Assembly (NCBI GenBank): GCA_038363005.1
Contig: JBBQBI010000020.1
Location: 31,201 to 95,200 of the forward strand
Source of the DNA: JAKOWB01 sp038363005
Lineage (GTDB): Bacteria; Pseudomonadota; Alphaproteobacteria; Kiloniellales; JACOMY01
DNA length: 64,000 nt
Reading direction: 5' to 3'
Shown: positions 38,697 to 47,242 of the stretch, piece after piece
How positions within the stretch are numbered: position 1 is the first letter of the stretch
Layout: the number at the start of each line of letters is the position of its first letter
Notes under the pieces: model-generated
Told to the model about the DNA's origin: nothing
The model's database searches: none
What the model saw: only the letters and a program-made list of their open reading frames with translations
Position numbers and translations under genes: made by a program

Positions 38697-40226
38697 CTAG
38701 GCTGCCGTGCGGGCGAGGCGCTGGGCCTCGTCCTGCATGAAGGTTTCCAGGCGCTGGCGCTGCTCGGCGCTGACCCGGAGGCCGAGCTTGGAGCGGCGCC
38801 ACAGCACGTCGTCGGCGTGGCGCGCCCACTCGTGTTCCATCAGGTAGCGCACCTCGCGCTCGCGCAGGTCGTGGCCGAAGCTCTGCCCCAGGTCGGCCAG
38901 GCTGCTGGCGCCGGCCAGGATCTGCCGGGCACGGGTGCCGTAGGCCCGTACCAGGCGGCGTGCCAGGCTGCGCGGCAGGTCGGCCAGGCCGGCCTGCAGC
39001 TCGTCGGCCAGGCGGGCCGCGCCGTCGACCGGGAAGTCGCCGCCGGGCAGGGTCGAGCGCGCCGTCCAGGGCTTGCCGATACGCGCCCTCATCTCGGCCG
39101 GCAGCTGCGGCTCCAGCTTGGCCAGCACCGATTCGGCGAGGCGGCGGAAGGTGGTGATCTTGCCGCCGAACACCGAGATCAGTGGCGGCTGGCCGGCCGG
39201 CGCCTCCAGCTCCAGCACATAGTCGCGGGTCGCCGCCTTGGCCTCCTTGGCGCCGTCGTCATAGAGCGGCCGCACGCCGGAGTAGCTGTGCACCACATCG
39301 GCCGGCTGGATAGGCTGGCGGAAGTACTCGTTTGCGGCGTCGCAGAGGTAGCGGGTTTCCTCCGGCGTGATGGCCGGGTGGGCGGGATCGTCGTGGTAGT
39401 CGACGTCGGTGGTGCCGACCAGGGTGAAGTCCTGCTCATAGGGAATGGCGAAGACGATGCGGCCATCGGCGTTCTGGAAGATGTAGGCGCGCTCGTGCTG
39501 GAACAGCCGCGGCAGGATGATGTGGCTGCCCTTGACCAGCCGCACCTTGGCCGGCGAGTTGGAGCCGGTGACCCGGGTCAGCATCTCGGTCACCCAGGGG
39601 CCGGCGGCGTTCACCAGGGCGCGCGCCGTGACGCTGCGCCGGGCGCCGTCGCTGGCCTCGAGGTCGAGGTGCCAGAGGCCGCCTTCGCGCCGGGCGCCGA
39701 GGCAACGGGTGCGCGGCTGGATCACCGCGCCCTTGGCCGCCGCGTCGGCGGCGTTCAGCACAACGAGGCGCGAATCCTCGACCCAGCAGTCGGAATACTC
39801 GAAGCCGCGGCGATAGTCCGGCTTCAGCGGCTCGCCGGCCGGGTCGCGCGTCAGGTCCAGCGCGCGGGTCGCCGGCAGCAGCTTGCGGCCGCCCAGATGG
39901 TCGTAGAGGAAGAGGCCGAGGCGGATCAGCCAGCGTGGCCGCAGTCCCTTGTGGTGCGGCAGCACGAAGCGCAGTGGCCAGATGATGTGCGGCGCGGCAG
40001 TCAGCAGCCGCTCGCGCTCGTGCAGCGCCTCGCGCACCAGCCGGAACTCGTAGTACTCGAGATAGCGCAGGCCACCGTGGATCAGCTTGGTCGAGGCCGA
40101 AGAGGTGGCGCCGGCCAGATCGCCCTGCTCGCAGAGGAATACCGAGAGGCCACGGCCGGCCGCGTCACGCGCGATCCCGCAGCCGTTGATCCCGCCGCCG
40201 ACGATGGCGAGATCGAAGCTCTCCAC
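38697..40226 (-). CDS. glpD: Glycerol-3-phosphate dehydrogenase (FAD, aerobic)
   Basis: The 509-residue flavoprotein has the dinucleotide motif VGGGINGCGIARDAAGRG at the N-terminus and the GlpD marks ATSSASTKLIHGGLRYLE and QDFTLVGTTDVDY. It oxidises sn-glycerol-3-phosphate to dihydroxyacetone phosphate and passes electrons to quinone at the inner membrane. It is the first structural gene of the operon, followed by the transport genes. The 5' region contains a GlpR-type operator (40290-40311). Glycerol kinase glpK is not in the window, so it must be elsewhere. Confidence 0.96.
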   Translation of the reverse strand: MESFDLAIVGGGINGCGIARDAAGRGLSVFLCEQGDLAGATSSASTKLIHGGLRYLEYYEFRLVREALHERERLLTAAPHIIWPLRFVLPHHKGLRPRWLIRLGLFLYDHLGGRKLLPATRALDLTRDPAGEPLKPDYRRGFEYSDCWVEDSRLVVLNAADAAAKGAVIQPRTRCLGARREGGLWHLDLEASDGARRSVTARALVNAAGPWVTEMLTRVTGSNSPAKVRLVKGSHIILPRLFQHERAYIFQNADGRIVFAIPYEQDFTLVGTTDVDYHDDPAHPAITPEETRYLCDAANEYFRQPIQPADVVHSYSGVRPLYDDGAKEAKAATRDYVLELEAPAGQPPLISVFGGKITTFRRLAESVLAKLEPQLPAEMRARIGKPWTARSTLPGGDFPVDGAARLADELQAGLADLPRSLARRLVRAYGTRARQILAGASSLADLGQSFGHDLREREVRYLMEHEWARHADDVLWRRSKLGLRVSAEQRQRLETFMQDEAQRLARTAA

Positions 40227-40289
40227 CGGCTTGCCTCCCCAGGCTGGGCCCGCTGGCGCCGGCCTTGCTGGCGGTCACCACGAGCTGTT

Positions 40290-40311
40290 TTCGTTTTTTC
40301 TCTGAAACGAA
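40290..40311. promoter_or_regulatory. Inverted repeat upstream of glpD, candidate GlpR operator
   Basis: A perfect 7-bp inverted repeat TTCGTTT-N8-AAACGAA lies 64-85 bases upstream of the glpD ATG in an AT-rich patch. DeoR-type GlpR operators in enteric bacteria share the TTCG...CGAA core. A similar TTTCG-CA-CGAAA box precedes glpR (41193-41204). Binding by GlpR is inferred. Confidence 0.7.
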
Positions 40312-40335
40312 CCTTAAGTGAAACCGATTAGCGCC

Positions 40336-41136
40336 TCAAGACAAGAATTGCGAAGCGCCGCTTTCATTCGTTTCACTTGCGGTTTCAATTCGCACACCAC
40401 GGTCGCGCGCCATCTGCTGCAGGTCCTCCGGCAGCGGCCGGTCGGTGACGAAGACCTCGATCTGCGACAGGTGGCCGATGCGCACCGGTGCCGAGCGCTC
40501 GAACTTCATGGCGTCGGCCACCAGCAGCACGTGGCGGGCGTTGCGGATGATCGCCTGCGACACTCGCACCTCGCGGAAGTCGTAGTCCAGGATGGCGCCG
40601 TCGGCATCGATGGCCGAGGCGCCGATCACCGCGTAGTCGACCTTGAACTGGTTGATGAAATCCACCGTGGCCTCGCCGACGATGCCGCCGTCGCCGCGCC
40701 GTACCAGGCCACCGGCGACGATGACTTCGACCCCCGGGGCCGGGCGCAAGATATTGGCAACATTTATATTATTGGTGATGACCAGCAGCCCGCGGTGGCT
40801 CGAGAGCGCCTGCGCCACCTGTTCGGTGGTGGTGCCGATGTTGATGAAGAGCGAGCAGTTGTCGGGCACCAGCTGGGCACAGCGCAGGCCGATCCGGCGC
40901 TTCTCCTCCAGCGCCAGGGTGCGGCGGGCCTCGTAGCCCATGTTCTCGACCCCGGAGGCGATCACCGCCCCGCCGTGCACGCGCTGCAGGTAGCGTTGGT
41001 CGCAGAGGTCGTTCAGGTCCTTGCGGATGGTCTGCGGCGTCAGCGCGAAGTGGGCCGAGAGCCCCTCGACCGCGACCCGGCCCTGTTCCCGAGCCAGGCG
41101 CAGGATTTCCAGCTGGCGTGCCGACAGAAGCTGCAT
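40336..41136 (-). CDS. glpR: DeoR-family glycerol-3-phosphate regulon repressor (GlpR-like)
   Basis: The 266-residue protein has a DeoR winged helix near the N-terminus (ILRLAREQGRVAVEGLSAHF, then TIRKDLNDLCDQRYLQRVHGG) and a DeoRC sugar-phosphate-sensing domain (LVITNNINVANIL; AVIGASAIDADGAILDYDF). It lies 109 bases upstream of glpD in the same direction and is expected to repress the operon until glycerol-3-phosphate accumulates. A TTTCG-CA-CGAAA box lies 57 bases upstream of its ATG, which suggests autoregulation. Confidence 0.9.
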   Translation of the reverse strand: MQLLSARQLEILRLAREQGRVAVEGLSAHFALTPQTIRKDLNDLCDQRYLQRVHGGAVIASGVENMGYEARRTLALEEKRRIGLRCAQLVPDNCSLFINIGTTTEQVAQALSSHRGLLVITNNINVANILRPAPGVEVIVAGGLVRRGDGGIVGEATVDFINQFKVDYAVIGASAIDADGAILDYDFREVRVSQAIIRNARHVLLVADAMKFERSAPVRIGHLSQIEVFVTDRPLPEDLQQMARDRGVRIETASETNESGASQFLS

Positions 41137-41192
41137 CGTCTCCTCCTGGAAACCGCCCGGCAGGCCGGTTTCCGGCTGCTTTCCCGGTCTAG

Positions 41193-41204
41193 TTTCGCAC
41201 GAAA
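41193..41204. promoter_or_regulatory. TTTCG-CA-CGAAA box upstream of glpR
   Basis: The perfect 12-base palindrome TTTCGCACGAAA is followed by another half-site AACGAAAGG (41209-41217). It sits 57-68 bases before the glpR ATG and resembles the glpD operator. It may mediate autorepression. Confidence 0.5.
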
Positions 41205-41217
41205 GAAAAACGAAAGG

Positions 41218-42174
41218 CTAGGGCCGTCGCGCGCTGTCAGCCAGCGCGCCGGGTGCCAGGGCCTCGTCAAGCCGCCGATAGCGCGGATCTTCCGCCAGGA
41301 AGCGGGCGCGGTCCAGATGGCCCAGGCGCCAGCGCCGCAGGCGGTGCAGCAGGTCCAGGCGCGGCTGGATCTTCACCGGATGCCAGAGCCAGCGGCGGCC
41401 GAACAGCGACGGGCTCTGCTGCGGCCGCCAGACGAAGCTGCCTACCTGCAGGTCGGCGTGGGTCTTGCGCTGTGACCAGTAGAAACGCCGCTCGTTGCCC
41501 GGCTGGACGAAGGGCCCCTCGCCGCCGATGTCGCCGACGGTCAGGCCGGCTGCCAGCAGCGCGGTCGGCACCAGCGGCTCGAAGTGGCCGTCCCAGCCAC
41601 GGTCATAGGCCTGCTCCAGCGCCAGCAGCGCCGCGCGCGAATAGCGGCAGAAGGCCAGCAGGAAACGCACCCGGCGCTGCGGCGGCAGCGCGGCGCCGGG
41701 GGTCACCAGCTGCGGCCAGAGATTGGATTCCGGGTACTCGTCCTCGCGGAAGGAGTTGGTGCCCAGCAGGTCGGCCGGGTCCTGGTCCAGCGCCGCGAAG
41801 AGGTCGCGCCAGTGGCCGCCCCAGACCACGTCGTTCTCCACCAGGTAGACGCGCTGATAGGCGGGGTGCAGGCGGGCGAAGAGCTGCACCACCAGGTCGA
41901 CCTTGCCCGGCACCACCGAGCTGCCCTGCCAGTTGGTCCGCGCCCGCTCATAGGGCAGGCGCTCCAGCAGCTGGCGGGAGAACAGGAAGAGGTTGGGGCC
42001 CACCAGGTCGTTGGTGACGCGGCGATGCGACGGGCTGGACACCAGGTCGATGGCGAAGAAGACGTCGTGCAGTCCGGCCAGATCGCGCTGCAACTTGCGG
42101 AACCGCCGGATGACGCGGCTGTTGACGAAGTGCGTCAGGAAGAGCACGGCGGTTTTCGGCACGGGTGCGGTCAT
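41218..42174 (-). CDS. Putative glycosyltransferase-like protein of unknown family
   Basis: The 318-residue protein begins with VPKTAVLFLTHFVNSRVIRR and contains RVYLVENDVVWGGHWRDLFA, an acidic motif in the place where GT-A enzymes bind metal-nucleotide sugar. No family is firmly recognised. The C-terminus is Arg-rich. The start overlaps the MFS gene stop by one base (TGATG). It lies upstream of glpR by 81 bases but is not obviously part of that system. The role in surface carbohydrate synthesis is a guess. Confidence 0.55.
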   Translation of the reverse strand: MTAPVPKTAVLFLTHFVNSRVIRRFRKLQRDLAGLHDVFFAIDLVSSPSHRRVTNDLVGPNLFLFSRQLLERLPYERARTNWQGSSVVPGKVDLVVQLFARLHPAYQRVYLVENDVVWGGHWRDLFAALDQDPADLLGTNSFREDEYPESNLWPQLVTPGAALPPQRRVRFLLAFCRYSRAALLALEQAYDRGWDGHFEPLVPTALLAAGLTVGDIGGEGPFVQPGNERRFYWSQRKTHADLQVGSFVWRPQQSPSLFGRRWLWHPVKIQPRLDLLHRLRRWRLGHLDRARFLAEDPRYRRLDEALAPGALADSARRP

Positions 42175-43403
42175 CAGGATGCGGCGTTGGCCTCCGCGCG
42201 GCGGAACATCACAAGCAGCAGTATAGGCCCCAGCGCGACGCCAAGGGAAAGCGCGGCAAAGGCCAGGAACCAGGCGCTGGCCACGCCCTCGCCGCCGCCC
42301 AGGTCGAGCAGGTAGCCGAAGGCCACCGGCGCCGGCGCCGCCACCGCGAAGCCGAGGATCGAATGCACCGCCAGCGTGGCGCCGCGCCGGCCCTGCGTCG
42401 CCGCGGTCACCGCGCCGCCGGTCACCGCCGCCGATTCACCGGCGACGCTGAGGCCATAGCAGAGCAGCAGCGGCAGGAAGAGCCAGAGCGGCCCGGTGGC
42501 GCTCCAGGCCACGGCGAGGCCGATTGCGGCGGAGCCGAACATGACCCAGGTGATCACCCGCACGCGGCCGAAGCGGTTGGCCAGCTCGTTGCCGCCGACC
42601 GAGCCCGGCAGTCCCAGCAGTAGGACCAGCCCGGCCAGGTCAGTGGCGTTCAGCCCCAGCGGATAGCCGCGGCCGCTGGCGGCGAACAGCAGGAAGCTGA
42701 CCAGGAAGGAGCGGAAGGCAAAGAGCTCCCAGCCGTGGCAGGCATAGGCCAGGTTGAAGCCAAGCGCGCGGCGGTTCTTCAGGGCCGGACGCAGGTCGAG
42801 CGCCTGGCGCCAGTGCACCGGCTTTTCCGGCGCCGCGCTGGGGGCGATGCAGAACAGTACGATCAGCAGCGCACCGGCGGCGCCAGCGGCCGCCAGGTGA
42901 TAGGCGCCAGGCCAGCCGATCCAGCGCTGCGCCGTGCCAGCGACCCAGACCGAGGCGGCGTTGCCGATGGCAAAGTGCGAGGTATAGAAGGCGATGGCGC
43001 GGCTCTGCGCGCGGCTTTCCACCCGGTCGGTCAGCAGGCGTAAGCCCACCATGTAGGTGCCGGCCAGGCCGACGCCGCCCAGGATGCGCAGCGCCAGGGC
43101 GCTCCAGAAGCCCTGCGCCAGCAGCGCGAAGGCCAACGAGGAGAGCGCGCAGAGCAGCGTGGCGGCCAGATAGATGCGGCGCGGATCGCGCGCGTCGGTC
43201 AGCGCCACCAGCGGCAGCGTCGCCAGCACATAGCCGCCGTAGTACATGCCGCTAAGCCAGCCGAGCTCGCCGTTGTTCAGGCCCCAGGCGGTCTGGAACT
43301 GCGGCAGCAGCGCCGGAAAAGCGTTGTTCAGCATCACCAGCACCTCGGCCAGGCAGAGCAGCACGGTGAGGCGCAGCGGCGAAGCGGTGGCGGGGCTGGT
43401 CAT
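42174..43403 (-). CDS. Major facilitator superfamily transporter
   Basis: About 409 residues and twelve predicted membrane segments in two halves separated by a loop near residue 200. The N-terminal MTSPATASPLRL and the first-half LTDARDPRRIYL loop are MFS-like. The start is chosen as ATG at 43403; no Shine-Dalgarno sequence is obvious. It is translationally coupled to the glycosyltransferase-like gene by TGATG. Substrate unknown. Confidence 0.88.
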   Translation of the reverse strand: MTSPATASPLRLTVLLCLAEVLVMLNNAFPALLPQFQTAWGLNNGELGWLSGMYYGGYVLATLPLVALTDARDPRRIYLAATLLCALSSLAFALLAQGFWSALALRILGGVGLAGTYMVGLRLLTDRVESRAQSRAIAFYTSHFAIGNAASVWVAGTAQRWIGWPGAYHLAAAGAAGALLIVLFCIAPSAAPEKPVHWRQALDLRPALKNRRALGFNLAYACHGWELFAFRSFLVSFLLFAASGRGYPLGLNATDLAGLVLLLGLPGSVGGNELANRFGRVRVITWVMFGSAAIGLAVAWSATGPLWLFLPLLLCYGLSVAGESAAVTGGAVTAATQGRRGATLAVHSILGFAVAAPAPVAFGYLLDLGGGEGVASAWFLAFAALSLGVALGPILLLVMFRRAEANAAS

Positions 43404-43483
43404 GGCGCGGGACACTGGCGCAACTCCGCCGCCAGGAGCAGTGCAAACGGCGAAGAGCGCCCCGGCGCCAGGACAACGGCAGG

Positions 43484-44650
43484 CTACCAGGCGAGGTCGA
43501 GGATCGCCCGCACATCGGCCGCGTCGCGGATCGGCCGCGGGTTGGTGCGCACCCAGAGGTTGGCCATGGCCGCCTCGGCCACCTGCGGCAGCACCTCCGA
43601 AGGCACCTTCAGGTCGCGCAGCGAGGTCGGAAGGCCGAGACCGGCAATGAGGTCCTTGACCGCGATGCTGGCGGCCACGCCGGGCCGACCCAGCGCCGTC
43701 GCCACCTGGTTCTGCTGGCGCGCCGTGGCGTCGGCGTTCCAGGCCAGCACGGCCGGCAGCAGGGCGCAGGAGGTATAGCCGTGCGGCACGTCGGCCAGAC
43801 CACCCAGCACATGGCCGATGCCGTGCGAGGCGCCGTAGTTCACCCGGTTGATCGAGGAGGCCGCCAGCCACACCGCCTGCTGGCAGGCCAAGCGCGCCTC
43901 CAGGTCGGCGGGATCGCGGTGGCTCGCCGGCAGCGCCTGGGCGAAGAGCCCCAGGGCGTGCAGCGACAGGCCGTCGGTGAAGGGCGTCGGGTCGATCGAG
44001 CAGAGCGTCTCTACCGCGTGGTCGACAGCGCGGATGCCGGTGGAGAGCCAGAGCCACTCCGGCGTGTGGACCGTGATCGCCGGATCGAGGATCACCGCCG
44101 CGCCACAGATGTCGGGCCCGACATAGGCCTGCTTGGCACCGGTGCGCTTGTCGGTGGCGGCGCCGAGCGAGGAGAATTCGGCGCCCGAGAGCGTCGTCGG
44201 CACCACGATCTGCCGCACCGGCGATGGCTTGATCGTCGGCAGGTGGCGCGTGCCGTCGGCGTTCACCCGGACGTGCAGCGCATCCATGTCCTCGACCTTG
44301 CGGGCATCATGCGCCAGGCAGATCTGCAGGATCTTGCCGGTGTCGATCGGCGTGCCGCCACCCAGCGTGACGATCAGGTCAGGCGCCGCGGCGCGCACGG
44401 CCGCGGCCGCGGCCAGCACCGATTCGCGCGGCGTGTGCTGCACGCAGTCGAAGAAGCGCCCAACCACGCGCTCGCCCAGCGCCCGCTCTACCCCGGCCAC
44501 CACGTCGGTGCCCGTCGCCAGCGAGCGCGAGGCCAGCAGGAAGACGCGGGCGGCGCCACGCCGCTCGACTTCGCCAGCGACCGCCTCGGCGGCCGGACGA
44601 CCCCAGATCACCCGCTCCTGCGGCAGGTAGCTATAGAGACCCGGTTGCAT
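43484..44650 (-). CDS. Iron-containing alcohol dehydrogenase family protein
   Basis: About 388 residues of the Fe-ADH/dehydroquinate synthase-like fold. The NAD-binding GGGTPIDTGK is near residue 100; the metal-binding region contains GIRAVDHAVETLCS and YGASHGIGHVLGGLADVPHG with several histidines. Related family members include maleylacetate reductase and lactaldehyde or 1,3-propanediol dehydrogenases. The ATG at 44650 is followed by QPGLYSYLPQERVIWG, typical of the maleylacetate-reductase branch. It precedes the MFS gene. The substrate is unsure. Confidence 0.85.
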   Translation of the reverse strand: MQPGLYSYLPQERVIWGRPAAEAVAGEVERRGAARVFLLASRSLATGTDVVAGVERALGERVVGRFFDCVQHTPRESVLAAAAAVRAAAPDLIVTLGGGTPIDTGKILQICLAHDARKVEDMDALHVRVNADGTRHLPTIKPSPVRQIVVPTTLSGAEFSSLGAATDKRTGAKQAYVGPDICGAAVILDPAITVHTPEWLWLSTGIRAVDHAVETLCSIDPTPFTDGLSLHALGLFAQALPASHRDPADLEARLACQQAVWLAASSINRVNYGASHGIGHVLGGLADVPHGYTSCALLPAVLAWNADATARQQNQVATALGRPGVAASIAVKDLIAGLGLPTSLRDLKVPSEVLPQVAEAAMANLWVRTNPRPIRDAADVRAILDLAW

Positions 44651-44679
44651 GGCGTGGCCTTTCTGTCTGCCGGCCCAGT

Positions 44680-45438
44680 CTAGGGGGAAATCGTCGTCGC
44701 GGCCTGGCCCTGCTTGGCCGCCTTGGCCAGCGCCCTGGCGTCGAGGCGGGGCGACAGCAGCAGCGCGCCGCCGCCCGCCCAGGCGCCGCACAGCGCCAGC
44801 AGCGCCGCCGGCGCCGCCAGCGGCAGGCCGAGCAGCGCGCGGTCGCCGCGCGGCGCGGCGGCGGCCAGTTCGTCGCCGTCCAGCGTTCCGCCATCGGGCA
44901 GCCGCAGCGGCAGCGGCGCGACAGCCGCGCCGGTCGCCAGGTCGCGCAGCCAGAAGAAGGCGCGTGAATCCGCCAGGCGGCGCAGCGTGCCGCCGTTGCG
45001 CAGCCAGGGCGCCAGCAGCCGTGGCAGGAGCGCCAGCTCGTCGGCCATGCGGGCCACCGGCAGCAGCCGCAGCGCCGGATCCTCCAACAGCGGCCGCGTA
45101 CGCTCGAACACGGTGGCGAGGTCGAGGGTGACCAGGGCAAGCGGCCGACAAGTCGCCTGCCACCGCAGCAGGGCGTCCACCGGCTGGCGTGGATCCACCG
45201 GGGCGGCGACGAAACCACCGCGCAGCGCCGCCAGCAGGGCCACCACCGTGGCCGACAGATTGGGCAGCGCGATGCCCAGCACCGCGCCCAGCGGCAGGCC
45301 GCGGCGCCGCAGGTCGCCGGCCAGCGCGTCGGCCTGGCCCAGCAGCTGCCGGCGCGACCAGGTGCGCGCCGCGAAGTGCAGGAAGGGACGCTCGTCGTCC
45401 GCGCCGCCGGCCAGCAGCGCGCCCAACGCGGCGCTCAC
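44680..45438 (-). CDS. Truncated, degenerate adenylate-forming (AMP-binding) protein
   Basis: A 252-residue protein related to the N-terminal half of class I adenylate-forming enzymes. LHFAARTWSRRQLLGQADALA and GAVLGIALPNLSATVVALLAAL match the A3-type start, and DRALLGLPLAAP with GGALLLSPRLDARALAKAA match the mid domain. The P-loop (TSGTTGxPK type) is missing: where it should be the sequence reads FWLRDLATGAAVAPLPLRLP. The A7-A10 motifs and the C-terminal domain are absent; the protein stops after TTISP. It overlaps the SDR gene by four bases. It cannot adenylate by the normal mechanism, so it is a relic or a non-catalytic partner. Confidence 0.75.
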   Translation of the reverse strand: MSAALGALLAGGADDERPFLHFAARTWSRRQLLGQADALAGDLRRRGLPLGAVLGIALPNLSATVVALLAALRGGFVAAPVDPRQPVDALLRWQATCRPLALVTLDLATVFERTRPLLEDPALRLLPVARMADELALLPRLLAPWLRNGGTLRRLADSRAFFWLRDLATGAAVAPLPLRLPDGGTLDGDELAAAAPRGDRALLGLPLAAPAALLALCGAWAGGGALLLSPRLDARALAKAAKQGQAATTISP

Positions 45439-46229
45439 CGCGCGCGCGCCAGCATGCGTCGCATCGCCAGGCGGATGGCCGGCCGGGCCAGCCAGCGCGG
45501 CAGCAACCCGACCGCGCGGCTCGCCAGCGCATTGACCCAGCCGATGACGATGCGGTCGCGCCGGCCCAGCGCGCCCAGCGCCTGCCGGGCCACGACCTCG
45601 GCCGACGCCGTGGGCGCGCGCAGGCCGGGCAGCCTGGCGCGCTCGAAGAAGCGGGTCGCGGTGGCGCCGGGACAGACTGTCAGCACGGCGATCGGCTGGC
45701 CGATCAGCTCCTGGCCCAGCGCCTCGCCGAGATAGCGATCGAAGGCCTTGCTGGCGGCATAGGTGGCAAAGTTCGGCAGCGGCTGGAACGCCGCCGTGGA
45801 GGCCAGCAGCAGTAACCCGGCACGGCCGCCGTTGGCCCGCGCGTTCTCCAGCAGGCGGGGCAGCAGGGCGCGGGTCAGCACCACCGGTGCCAGGCAGTTC
45901 ACCAGCACCATCTCGGCCTCGCGCGCCGCGTCGTTCTCCAGGAAGGGGCCGAAGGCGCCGAGGCCGGCGTTGTTCACCAGCAGCGCCAGCGGGCGGACCG
46001 AGGCCGCGGCGATCACCGCGCGCCGGCCGCTGTCGGTCGCCAGGTCGGCGGCGACGGTCTCCACCGGTCGGCCGCCGTGCGCCAGCTCAGCCTTGAGCTC
46101 AGCCAGGCGTGCCGCGTCGCGCCCGGTGAGCAGCAGCGGACGGTCGGGCGGCAGGGCGCGGGCAAAGGCGGCGCCGATGCCGCTGGTGGCGCCGGTGATG
46201 AGCGCGAAGCCGGGGACGAGCGGGATCAT
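45435..46229 (-). CDS. SDR family oxidoreductase (tandem copy 2)
   Basis: The 264-residue classical SDR has TGATSGIGAAFARAL, NNAG and the active site Y-x3-K in YAASKAFDRYLGEAL. The C-terminal 40 residues are rich in Arg and Leu (LLPRWLARPAIRLAMRRMLA), perhaps membrane-associated. It is a paralogue of the upstream SDR at 46291-47103, 61 bases away. It runs into the degenerate adenylate-forming gene by a four-base overlap. Confidence 0.9.
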   Translation of the reverse strand: MIPLVPGFALITGATSGIGAAFARALPPDRPLLLTGRDAARLAELKAELAHGGRPVETVAADLATDSGRRAVIAAASVRPLALLVNNAGLGAFGPFLENDAAREAEMVLVNCLAPVVLTRALLPRLLENARANGGRAGLLLLASTAAFQPLPNFATYAASKAFDRYLGEALGQELIGQPIAVLTVCPGATATRFFERARLPGLRAPTASAEVVARQALGALGRRDRIVIGWVNALASRAVGLLPRWLARPAIRLAMRRMLARAR

Positions 46230-46290
46230 GCGGCAGGACCCTGGGCGGGCCGGCGCCGGTCGTCAACTGCCGGGCGTCAACGGCCAGCCG

Positions 46291-47103
46291 TCAGGTCGTC
46301 CCCTGCCGCGCGGCGACCACGCGGCGCATGATGCCGCGAATCAACCGCCGCAGCAGCCAGCGCGGCAGCAGCGCCTGGACCAGCACGACGCGCCGCGCCG
46401 CGTGTCCGGGCAGCAGCAAGCGGCGGCGGCCGAGCTGCCGCAGCGCCCGCGTAGCGATGACGGCGGGGTCGGCGCCCGGGCGCAGGCCGTCACGGGGAAG
46501 CGGCACACCGGCGCTGTCGGCAAAGCCGGTGCGCGTCGCCGCGGGGCACAGCGTCAGGATGTCGATCGGCGCGTCATGCAACTCGTCAGCCAGCGCCTCG
46601 CCCAGCGAACGGTCGAAGGCCTTGCTGGCGCAGTAGGTGGCGAGCTGCGGCAAGGGCAGCCAGGCGCCGACCGAGGCCACGATCATCACGCCGGCGCGCC
46701 CACCCTGTGCCCGCGCATTGGCCAGCAGGCCGGGCAGCAGCGCGCGGGTCAGCAGCACCGGTGCCAGGCAGTTGACCTGCACGATCTGCGCCAGGCGCTC
46801 CGGGTCGCTCTCCAGGAAGGGACCCCAGGCGCCCAGGCCGGCATTGTTGATCAGCAGTGCCAACGGCAGCCGCCCCGCCGCCGCGATCACCGCCGCGCGG
46901 CCGGCCTCGGTGGCCAGGTCGGCGGCCAGGATCTCCACCGGGCGGCCAGCCACCGCCAGCTCGACCTGCATCGCCAGCAGCCCGGCCTGGTCCAGCGCCG
47001 TCAGCAGCAGCGGCTGGTCGCTTGGCAGCGCACGCACCAGGGCGGCGCCGATACCGCTGCTGGCGCCAGTCACCAGGGCGTAGCCCGGAGAACGTTTCAC
47101 CAT
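46291..47103 (-). CDS. SDR family oxidoreductase (tandem copy 1)
   Basis: About 270 residues, with TGASSGIGAALVRAL, LLINNAGLG, and YCASKAFDRSLGEAL holding the active site. It shares the same layout and the Arg/Leu-rich C-terminus (LLPRWLLRRLIRGIMRRV) with the SDR at 45435. ATG at 47103 is preferred over an adjacent TTG. The pair probably arose by tandem duplication. Substrate unknown; both belong to the short-chain SDR group that reduces ketones. Confidence 0.9.
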   Translation of the reverse strand: MVKRSPGYALVTGASSGIGAALVRALPSDQPLLLTALDQAGLLAMQVELAVAGRPVEILAADLATEAGRAAVIAAAGRLPLALLINNAGLGAWGPFLESDPERLAQIVQVNCLAPVLLTRALLPGLLANARAQGGRAGVMIVASVGAWLPLPQLATYCASKAFDRSLGEALADELHDAPIDILTLCPAATRTGFADSAGVPLPRDGLRPGADPAVIATRALRQLGRRRLLLPGHAARRVVLVQALLPRWLLRRLIRGIMRRVVAARQGTT

Positions 47104-47242
47104 CAAGCCAGATTGAAATACCCCAATGTGCAGGTCAACGCCTGTCGCGGCGCTCTTGCACCGGGCGCGCCTGCATGGTTCCTAGGCCGCCGGTTGGCGC
47201 TGGCCGGCGCCTTGGGGCCGGCGCCTTGGGAGCGAGGGCACC

